A stretch of DNA of 64,000 nucleotides, taken from Jannaschia formosa (GTDB lineage Bacteria; Pseudomonadota; Alphaproteobacteria; Rhodobacterales; Rhodobacteraceae). Location of the stretch: positions 1-64,000 of the forward strand of contig NZ_QPLJ01000016.1 in assembly GCF_003340555.1 (NCBI RefSeq), in the 5' to 3' direction. This document shows positions 58,023 through 64,000 of the stretch, in pieces (within the stretch, counting starts at the first letter, position 1; every line of letters begins with the position of its first letter). The notes beneath the pieces were generated by a model. The model ran no database searches. It was not told the origin of the DNA and saw nothing but the letters and a program-made list of their open reading frames with translations. A program made the translations under genes and the position numbers.

Positions 58023-60095
58023 TCAAGCATCTGGGAACATTGGTATCTGTCTATCGCCTTCATCGCGACGCGGGCGGTTGCCGGTCGCCAGGGCGCCACG
58101 GACGGCGTCACTTTCGAGGTCCTGGGCCTGGATCTGCCATGGCGCGCCGGGGACGACCTGCTCGGCGGGCAGGATACCGTCACCGATGAGGCGCCGGATG
58201 GCGTGGTTGGTGACGCCGAGCTTCGCGGCGGCCTCGCGCATCGTGAGCCACGCGCCGTCCTTCTCGGCCGAGCGGTAGGCATGCATGCCATGGACCTTGC
58301 GGATGGAGCCGACGCGGTGCGCCGTCCAAGTCTTCCCCTGTCCTGTGCGCACGCCCATTCGGTTGAGCGTCGCGGCGATGTCGGCGTCGAGGAAGCGCGT
58401 CGCCATGCGCGACATCACCGCGAGCGCCTCGTCGGGCGTGCGGCAACCGTGCTCCCCGGTCCGGGGCTTGCGGACGCGGAGCTGCGAATGTTGCCCGCCG
58501 CGCCAGTGGATCGTCAGCACCACCTCGCGGGTGGCCTCGTCGACGTCGGCCACGATGTCGGCCACCAGAGCCCGGACCAGTTGCTGGCGGGCTCGGGTGG
58601 TGACGCCGGGGGCCTGCCATGCGGCGGCGAGGTCCTCCGCGAGGCCCTCGAAGTCCGGCACGGGGACGGTGGCATCGGGCAAGTCCATCGCCGTAAGGCG
58701 CGTGCGGCATTCCTCGACGCGGCGTAGAGCTGCCTCCCAGTTCGTCTCCAACTGCGCGGCGATCAGACGATTGCCGGGGTCGCAGGCCGCGTAGCGCCTC
58801 TCGGCCAGAGAGGCGTCGTACTCGGCCTGCTGGAGGTCGAGTTCTGCCACACCACGACGTTCGGCCCGTCCCTCTTCCTGCATCCGCTCGGCCTCCATCG
58901 CGGCTTCGATGGCCATGGGCTCGACCATGCGCAGTATCTCCGCCGCGATCGCCGCGTCCACACGTGCACCGCCGAAGGTCATGCAGCGCGGCAGACCGAG
59001 CATCAGGTTGGGCCTGTCGCAGCGATAGGCCGGTCTCCCGGGCGCTCGGCCCGTGTAGGACACGGCCAGCCCGCGTCCGCAGCGTCCGCAGGTCAGCATG
59101 CCCGACAGAAGCGCCTGGCCACCGCGGCCGGACTTTTGTCCGCCAGATCGGCCGTAGGCGTTGGCGGCCAGCGTAGCTTGGTTGCGGTCGTACTCGGCCT
59201 TGTCGATGTAGCCCTCGTGATGATCGTCAATCACCACATCCCAGGCCTCGGGCGGCTTGTGGTGGCCGTAGGACTTCCGCGCCCGGCCATCCTCGACGAC
59301 GATACGCTTCTCGCTTTTGCCGTAGACGTAGGTGCCCGCGTAAAAGGGGTTCTTCAGCAGCCCGATCACGTTGCGGTATCGGATCGGCGTCCAGTCGAAG
59401 GCTGTGGTGCGCACGCCGTCGGAGGGCCGCGGGAACACCACCTCCTCGGCGACCAGCGACAGATGCGCCTGCCGCGCGCTGCCCAGTTGGCGGAAGCGCT
59501 CGAAGACCAGACGGATTACCTCCTGCAAGCGAAGATCCGGATCGAGGCCGAGCCCCGTCTCGCGATGCCAGACGTAGCCCACGGGCACGCTGATGCGCAG
59601 CTCGCCCCGGCGGGCCTTGGCGCGGGCGGCGTCGAGCATGCGCGCCCGGATCACGCCCAGCTCGAACTCGCTGATCGAGCCCTTCATGCCCAGAAGCAGC
59701 CGGTCGTTGGGCAGGCACGGGTCGTAGACGCCGTCGAGGTCGATCACGCGCGCCTCGACGAGGCCGCACAGTTCCAGCAGGTGATGCCAGTCGCGCCCGT
59801 TGCGCGCGAGCCGGGAGGCGTCGAAGCACAGCACCGCGCCGACCTCGCCCGCGCACAGCGCCGCCACCAGCCGCTCGAACCCTGGGCGCGCGACCATGCC
59901 GCTGGCCGAGAGGCCCAGATCGTCGTCGATCACCTCGACGGCGCGGAAGCCGCGGCGCCGGGCCAGTTCCACCAGTTCGTACTGGCGGCGCCGGCCTTCC
60001 GTGTTGGCCTCGACCTGTGCCTGGGTCGACTGGCGGACGTAGACGACCGCCTTGCGGTCCGTGACGGCAGGCGGCAGCGGATCAGAGACGGTCAT
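58023..60095 (-). CDS. large serine recombinase
   Basis: 690 residues from ATG 60095. The N-terminal resolvase domain has the nucleophile S23 in VVYVRQST and VLCFDASRLARNGRDWHHLLE. The recombinase domain follows (VGYVWHRETG ... IGLLKNPFYAGTYVYGKS), then a zinc ribbon (LTCGRCGRGLAVSY ... CMTFGG), a coiled coil and a C-terminal HTH-like segment (WLTMREAAAKLGVTNHAIRRLIGDGIL). The layout is that of site-specific integrases of the large serine family, here the only enzyme of a minimal element. The frame is intact. Confidence 0.9.
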   Translation of the reverse strand: MTVSDPLPPAVTDRKAVVYVRQSTQAQVEANTEGRRRQYELVELARRRGFRAVEVIDDDLGLSASGMVARPGFERLVAALCAGEVGAVLCFDASRLARNGRDWHHLLELCGLVEARVIDLDGVYDPCLPNDRLLLGMKGSISEFELGVIRARMLDAARAKARRGELRISVPVGYVWHRETGLGLDPDLRLQEVIRLVFERFRQLGSARQAHLSLVAEEVVFPRPSDGVRTTAFDWTPIRYRNVIGLLKNPFYAGTYVYGKSEKRIVVEDGRARKSYGHHKPPEAWDVVIDDHHEGYIDKAEYDRNQATLAANAYGRSGGQKSGRGGQALLSGMLTCGRCGRGLAVSYTGRAPGRPAYRCDRPNLMLGLPRCMTFGGARVDAAIAAEILRMVEPMAIEAAMEAERMQEEGRAERRGVAELDLQQAEYDASLAERRYAACDPGNRLIAAQLETNWEAALRRVEECRTRLTAMDLPDATVPVPDFEGLAEDLAAAWQAPGVTTRARQQLVRALVADIVADVDEATREVVLTIHWRGGQHSQLRVRKPRTGEHGCRTPDEALAVMSRMATRFLDADIAATLNRMGVRTGQGKTWTAHRVGSIRKVHGMHAYRSAEKDGAWLTMREAAAKLGVTNHAIRRLIGDGILPAEQVVPGAPWQIQAQDLESDAVRGALATGNRPRRDEGDRQIPMFPDA

Positions 60096-60264
60096 CGGCC
60101 CGCTCCTCCGCTGTCCCGATGTCCTCGCTCGCTTCGAGCAGCAGGGCCACAAGGCAGGTCACGACCTGCCCTCGCTCCGTCGGGCTCATGCCGTGCAGCC
60201 GCTGCGAGTCGAGCGGCATGAGAAGTTGCAGGGGCGGGGTCGGCTTCGGGTTCTGCTGGGGCAT
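60082..60264 (-). CDS. 60-aa accessory protein of the recombinase element
   Basis: MPQQNPKPTPPLQLLMPLDSQRLHGMSPTERGQVVTCLVALLLEASEDIG: a basic/proline start and one helical segment. It overlaps the recombinase gene by 14 bases and lies directly upstream, so it is probably co-translated. Similar short proteins (LxxPLDSxRLxGMSPxERxxxxxxLAxLLxEAAG) precede this recombinase type in other genomes, in my recollection. A directionality or regulatory factor is possible. Confidence 0.65.
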   Translation of the reverse strand: MPQQNPKPTPPLQLLMPLDSQRLHGMSPTERGQVVTCLVALLLEASEDIGTAEERADDRL

Positions 60265-60514
60265 GGGGCTGGTCCTCTCCGGCTGGATTGCCGGAACAGG
60301 ATCGGCGCTGACCGCTCCGCCTCAACAGTTCGTCGAGATCGCGAAGGGCGCCGAGCGATGCCCTCGGCTCGCCGAGCGCCATGCCGGCGCAGGCAGCCGC
60401 GTCGAGCATCCATTCCGCGATCACCATCACGACGCCGGGCGCGACCTCGACGCTGACGAAGCGACCGTCCTGACGCCGATCGACGCGCTCCAGGCGCACT
60501 CGGCGGCCGAACAA
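60265..60514 (-). CDS. DUF5372-like protein of the recombinase element
   Basis: A minus-strand frame with VGQYAVVHYRWHALFGRRVRLERVDRRQDGRFVSVEVAPGVVMVIAEWMLDAAACAGMALGEPRASLGALRDLDELL resembles the small DUF5372 family (PxHPxxGxxxxV ... PxxWM/T). No ATG or GTG starts it; TTG at 60514 is the only candidate, and the conserved part begins upstream of it. The frame stays open to 60092, overlapping the 60-aa gene. It may be partly decayed. Confidence 0.45.
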
Positions 60515-60579
60515 GGCGTGCCAACGGTAATGAACGACGGCATACTGCCCGACATGGGCAGAATGGACGGGTGATGGCC

Positions 60580-60798
60580 CTTAGCCGCAAGAACGCCCTG
60601 TTCGCAGGCCACGACGAGGGCGGCCACACCTGGGCCCGCCTCGCCTCCCTCATCGGCACCTGCCGGCTGAACGACGTCGAGCCCTTCGCCTACCTGACCA
60701 CCACCCTCGAAGCCATCGCCCGCGGCCATCCCGCCGCCGACATTGACGCCCTCATGCCCTGGGCCTTCGCCGCAACGTCGACCAAGAGCGCAGCCTAG
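60580..60798 (+). pseudogene. IS66 tnpC, 3' part
   Basis: LSRKNALFAGHDEGGHTWARLASLIGTCRLNDVEPFAYLTTTLEAIARGHPAADIDALMPWAF ends with the natural stop of IS66 TnpC. It is the direct continuation of the piece ending at 57995. Confidence 0.85.
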
Positions 60799-60882
60799 AC
60801 CGCAGTCTAGGCTGCGAACGATCCCCTGCCGCCTCCGGTCAACCCCAGATCACCAGGTAAAGGAATGGGGCCGGAGCACCGC

Positions 60883-61053
60883 TTACAGATCGGAGGGGTG
60901 GCGGACATATCGGCTGTAAACCGACGAACTCCAAACGCCACAGGAAGGACAACGGCTCTCACAGGGACGACGGGAGGCGACGACAGCGACGCCATCGCCG
61001 GCACGGGCGACAGCCTCAACCTCGCAGCCGGGAAGAAAAGCAAGCTGGGTCAT
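60883..61053 (-). pseudogene. ISL3-family transposase N-terminal fragment
   Basis: MTQLAFLPGCEVEAVARAGDGVAVVASRRPCESRCPSCGVWSSSVYSRYVRHPSDL then a stop. The CPSCG zinc-binding motif and SRYxRxxSDL are typical of the ISL3 N-terminal domain. The rest is lost. Confidence 0.65.
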
Positions 61054-61116
61054 GGTCTTCAAACCCAGAAGTCGGCGGCCGAGATTCACCCAACATCCAT
61101 TGAAAGCGAGGAAGAG

Positions 61117-61138
61117 CCATCGAACCGGGGGAAGATCA
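61117..61138. repeat. IS3-type terminal repeat remnant
   Basis: CCATCGAACCGGGGGAAG then ATCA, identical to the right end of the IS3 at 36983-37004. It abuts the SapC gene and supplies its stop codon. Confidence 0.65.
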
Positions 61139-61876
61139 CGCCGCCCCCGCTTCATCGCGGGCGCGATCAAGCTTGCGGCCGAGCGCCTCGAGTCCGTGGA
61201 GCGATGCCAGATGCGCGAAGATCGCCTCGAGCTGGCCGGCGCGCGTCAGCTCGCCCAGGGCCTCGTCAGACAGGCCCATGAGGCGCTCTCGATCGACGGC
61301 GGAGAAGCCGCCCGCCAACGAGGTGCGCCCCTTTCCGTCGGTAACGGAGACGCGCTGCTTGGTCAGCAGGTCAAGATCCACCAGCCGCTCGCAGAAGGCC
61401 TGGGTCGCGGCGCGCACCCGTTCCCACTCGCGGGCGAGCGACAGCTGGCGGTTGAGGTAGTCGGACGGCTGCCCGTCCGACCCGAAGAGCGGCTGGCCCT
61501 CGCCGTCGGTGTTGCAGGCCGGAGAGGCCTCGTCGATGCAGAGCGTATAGCTGTCCTTCTCGGAATCCTTCGCGAGGACGAAGGGATAGCGGCGCACGAA
61601 GGCGGGGATGTAGCCGCCGGTCCAGCGCCCGTTCGCGTCGACCGCGAGGTTCTCCTTCTCGGCCAGGCCGAGCAGCGCCAGGGGCGAGACGCCGGTGTCG
61701 CCCTCGACGAAGACGATGGGATGGTCGCGCCCGGCGATTGCGAACTCGACGGCGGCCAGCGGTGCGGCCGACAGCTCCCGCGCGAAGCCGAAATCGCCCG
61801 CGTTGCGGACCGACCAGTCCGCGTGCCAGGACTTGGCGACGGGGCGGGGACGCTCGTAGAGGAGGCCTTGCTTCAT
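61136..61876 (-). CDS. SapC-family protein
   Basis: 246 residues. SWHADWSVRNAGDFGFARELSAAPLAAVEFAIAGRDHPIVFVEGDTGVSPLALLGLAEKENLAVDANGRWTGGYIPAFVRRYPFVLAKD is the SapC pattern (named after a Caulobacter S-layer secretion-linked gene). The function of SapC is not clear. It overlaps the HlyD gene by 4 bases, so it is the third gene of a SecA-HlyD-SapC operon. The stop codon lies inside an IS3 terminal repeat, so the last residues may have been lost. Confidence 0.85.
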   Translation of the reverse strand: MKQGLLYERPRPVAKSWHADWSVRNAGDFGFARELSAAPLAAVEFAIAGRDHPIVFVEGDTGVSPLALLGLAEKENLAVDANGRWTGGYIPAFVRRYPFVLAKDSEKDSYTLCIDEASPACNTDGEGQPLFGSDGQPSDYLNRQLSLAREWERVRAATQAFCERLVDLDLLTKQRVSVTDGKGRTSLAGGFSAVDRERLMGLSDEALGELTRAGQLEAIFAHLASLHGLEALGRKLDRARDEAGAA

Positions 61877-62688
61877 TCGGTCTTTCCTTCGTCTGTGGTC
61901 GCGGCGTCGAACGCGACGCGGCAGGCCAGCCCGGCGGGCAGCCCGCGATCGGGGTTGGGGAGGGTGAGGCGCACGCCCATCGTGCCCGAGGCGGCGTCGA
62001 AGACCTGATCGACCGAGGCAACGGTCGCCGCGACCTCGCCGCGGACTGGAGGATCCGGCCGGACGGTGGCCGTCTGGCCGGGCGCGATGGCGCCCCAGAG
62101 GTCGCTCGGCACGAAGGTGCGGATCTCCAGCGGGTCGAGCTGTGCCAGCGTGACAACCTGCGCCTGGTCCCCGGCCACCTCGCCGGGCCAAAGCAGCCGC
62201 GCGGTCACGACGCCCGAGATCGGCGCGCGCACGACGCGTTGTTCCAGGATCGCCTCCGCGCGGGCCTGCTCCAGATGCGCGAGGCGACGCTCGTAGTCGG
62301 CACGGTCCAGTTCCAGTTCGGCGGAACGGGCGTCGGCGCGCGCCTCCTCCAGCGCCGCCTGCGAGGCGATGTTGGAGCGCGACAGCTCGTCGAGGCGGTC
62401 CAGCGCGCTCTGGGCAAGCCCGAGCCGCACCTGCCCCAGTTCGATCCCCGTGCTGTAGTCTGCACGCTCAGCGGCGATGTCCGCGTTGGCGCGCTCGACG
62501 TCGGATCGCAGCCGGGCAAGGACCTGACCCTTCTCGACCACGTCGCCGGGCGAGACCAGCACCTCGTCGACCACGCCCGAGACGGCCGCGGCGACGTCGA
62601 CGGTGGCGAAGGGCGCGATCAGGCATTCGTGCCAGTCCTGCGCGGCGGCAGGCGTGGCGGCGAGGATCAGGGCGGCGAGGGTCCTCAC
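61873..62688 (-). CDS. HlyD-type periplasmic adaptor protein
   Basis: 271 residues from GTG 62688 (GTGA overlap with the SecA-like gene). A signal peptide (VRTLAALILAATPAAAQ) precedes a lipoyl/barrel-sandwich domain (VVDEVLVSPGDVVEKGQVLARLRSD), an alpha-helical hairpin (~75-150), a second lipoyl half (VVRAPISGVVTARLLWPGEVAG) and a beta-barrel. Typical of membrane-fusion adaptors. Its cleavable signal suggests a soluble periplasmic adaptor, short for the family. The inner-membrane partner is not in the window. Confidence 0.85.
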   Translation of the reverse strand: MRTLAALILAATPAAAQDWHECLIAPFATVDVAAAVSGVVDEVLVSPGDVVEKGQVLARLRSDVERANADIAAERADYSTGIELGQVRLGLAQSALDRLDELSRSNIASQAALEEARADARSAELELDRADYERRLAHLEQARAEAILEQRVVRAPISGVVTARLLWPGEVAGDQAQVVTLAQLDPLEIRTFVPSDLWGAIAPGQTATVRPDPPVRGEVAATVASVDQVFDAASGTMGVRLTLPNPDRGLPAGLACRVAFDAATTDEGKTE

Positions 62689-64000
62689 GGTGCCCGTCCC
62701 GCAAAGGCCAGGAAGTCGGCCAGCTTCTCGTCGCTGCGCAACACAGCGCGGCGGGCGCGGGCGTCGACCCGCTCCGCCCGCTTCTGTGCCGTGCGGATCA
62801 GGCCGGGTCCGATGAGGCGCCGCGCCAGCGGGCCGCGCAGGCCGGCGGCGGCGTCGGGGAGGTAGCGGCGCAGCAGGTCGTCCTCCAGCGAGAGATGGAC
62901 CTCGACGCGCCCCGGATCCCCCTGCCGGCCCGCGCGGCCGGCGAGCTGGCGGTCGATGCGGCGGCTCTCGTGCCGTTCGGTCATGATGACGTGCAAGCCG
63001 CCGGCGGCGCGCACGGCGTCGTCGAGATGAATGTCCGTGCCGCGCCCGGCCATGTTCGTGGCGACGGTGATGCGCCCCGCCTGTCCGGCCTGCGCGACGA
63101 CGGTGGCCTCTTCCACGTCCTGCCGGGCCGAGAGCACGTGATGCGCGAGCCCCGCCTCGGTCAGCGCCGCGGAGACCGCGTCGGAGGCGGCGACCGACCG
63201 CGTCCCGATCAGCACCGCGCGCCCCGCCTCCACGGCGGCTCGGGCGCGGCGCACCACGGCGCGCCATTTCAGCGCCTCGGTCCGATGGACCCGGTCCCGC
63301 GACGTCCGGCGGCGGGAGCGGCGGTTGGTCGGGATCGGCACGACGCCCAGCCGGTAGACGGCCCAGAGCTCTCCGCGCACGTCGCGGGCCGTGCCCGTCA
63401 TGCCGCCCAGATGCATGTAACGGCGGAAGAACGCCTGATAGCTGATCTTCGCCCGCGTCACCTGCCCGTCGGTAAGGGTCACGCCCTCCTTCGTCTCGAT
63501 GAGCTGGTGCAGCCCCTGTTCCCAAGACCGGTCGGACATCAGGCGGCCGGTGAACTCGTCGACGATGTGCACCTTGTCGTCGCGAACGATGTAATGGTAG
63601 TCACGATGGAAGACGAGCAGCGCCGTCAGCGCCTTGCCGACCAGCTCCTCCCGCCGCAGCCGCCCGCGCCAGATGCCGCCCGCCGCATGGCCGAACCCCT
63701 CCATCCTGCGCCGGCCCGTGTCGGTGAACTCGACCGAGCGCTCCTCCTCTCGAAGGATGTAGTCGCGGCCGCCCTCCAGCGCGCGGGCGAAGCCGAGCGC
63801 CTCGCGGAAGGCGGTGGCCTGCGCCTCGTTGCCGCCGGCCTTCTCGGCGATGACCAGAGGCGTGCGGGCCTCGTCGATCAGGACGCTGTCGGCCTCGTCG
63901 ACGATGCCGAAGCACAAGCCGCGCAGCATCATCCGCGACTCCCCGGCCCCGCCTTCGCGCGCGAGGCGGTCGCGCAGGTAGTCGAACACGACCTGCTTGT
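62685..64000 (-). CDS. SecA paralog (N-terminus beyond window)
   Basis: At least 438 residues are visible. The SecA motifs are clear: CFGIVDEADSVLIDEARTPLVIAEKAGG (DEAD box region), MHLGGMTGTARD, VATNMAGRGTDIHLDD and RQLAGRAGRQGDPG. It ends about 60 residues after the helicase core (RRAVLRSDEKLADFLAFAGRAP) and lacks the C-terminal zinc-binding tail of housekeeping SecA. The overlap with an HlyD-type adaptor gene suggests an accessory translocation ATPase for a dedicated substrate. Confidence 0.88.
   Translation of the reverse strand, partial: KQVVFDYLRDRLAREGGAGESRMMLRGLCFGIVDEADSVLIDEARTPLVIAEKAGGNEAQATAFREALGFARALEGGRDYILREEERSVEFTDTGRRRMEGFGHAAGGIWRGRLRREELVGKALTALLVFHRDYHYIVRDDKVHIVDEFTGRLMSDRSWEQGLHQLIETKEGVTLTDGQVTRAKISYQAFFRRYMHLGGMTGTARDVRGELWAVYRLGVVPIPTNRRSRRRTSRDRVHRTEALKWRAVVRRARAAVEAGRAVLIGTRSVAASDAVSAALTEAGLAHHVLSARQDVEEATVVAQAGQAGRITVATNMAGRGTDIHLDDAVRAAGGLHVIMTERHESRRIDRQLAGRAGRQGDPGRVEVHLSLEDDLLRRYLPDAAAGLRGPLARRLIGPGLIRTAQKRAERVDARARRAVLRSDEKLADFLAFAGRAP

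Larger units (their letters stand above)
57991..60579 (-). mobile_element. large-serine-recombinase element inserted in IS66
   Basis: TGGCC is found at both junctions (57991-57995 and 60575-60579). Joining the flanks at this core restores the IS66 frame as AIRPLA-LSRKNALFAG. Between lie only the recombinase gene, a 60-aa gene and a DUF5372-like frame. There are no terminal inverted repeats, as expected for serine-recombinase integration. The element is 2584 bp. Confidence 0.75.

Overview
The DNA is GC-rich throughout and reads like an alphaproteobacterium of the Rhodobacterales (Roseobacter/Paracoccus-like). The grounds are the norCBQD/nirK denitrification set with NnrR-type boxes, HWE and HisKA_2 sensor kinases, an ExoD protein, Rhodobacterales-type insertion sequences, and a plasmid maintenance module (ParB-like, strawberry-notch helicase, ArdC, DUF736, DUF3768). 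No replication gene, tRNA or rRNA was seen. The window looks like an accessory region: a plasmid or genomic island built by repeated IS insertion. These are family assignments from reading the translations; no search was run.

Layout. 0-2 kb: an IS630 fragment at the edge and a complete IS256. 2-13 kb: a minus-strand plasmid or conjugative-element module (hypothetical, twin-DUF736, a YjhQ-like acetyltransferase with a YjhX/TopAI-like toxin, a 1.4-kaa methylase/helicase, a ParB-like gene split by a stop codon, frameshifted DUF3768 and ArdC genes). Several of its genes share a structured leader. 13-19.3 kb: a one-chain type ISP restriction-modification enzyme and an HTH/PIN toxin-antitoxin pair. 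19.4-26.3 kb: IS5, periplasmic EF-hand proteins, a SurA-like protein without a parvulin domain, ExoD, a TrkH remnant, a decayed IS21 carrying six palindromic repeats, and an IS66 remnant. 26.3-32.5 kb: two signalling modules (hybrid-length PAS/HWE kinase plus receiver; methanogen-output-domain protein plus HisKA_2 kinase plus receiver). 32.9-37.4 kb: an IS3 copy interrupted by an IS1595 transposon with passenger genes.

37.5-51.1 kb is the main metabolic block: YbaN, DUF6522, NsrR, a truncated hemoglobin, HemN, NnrU, NnrS, two small membrane proteins, NorD, NorQ, NorB, NorC, a DUF1858 protein, a Crp/Fnr regulator, pseudoazurin, NirK and a DUF305 protein. Together these reduce nitrite to NO and NO to N2O, supply heme without oxygen, and sense or bind NO. 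Fragments of the same serine-recombinase family lie on both sides of this block. 51.8-53.4 kb: an HWE kinase and receiver behind a promoter matching the EcfG general-stress consensus.

53.4-61.1 kb is a graveyard of IS481, IS110, IS5, IS3, IS66 and ISL3 pieces and integrase fragments. Within it sits an intact 2.58-kb element encoding a large serine recombinase, inserted cleanly into an IS66 tnpC gene. 61.1-64 kb: a SapC-family protein, an HlyD-type adaptor and a SecA paralog (running off the window) form a tightly overlapping operon that could be an accessory secretion system.
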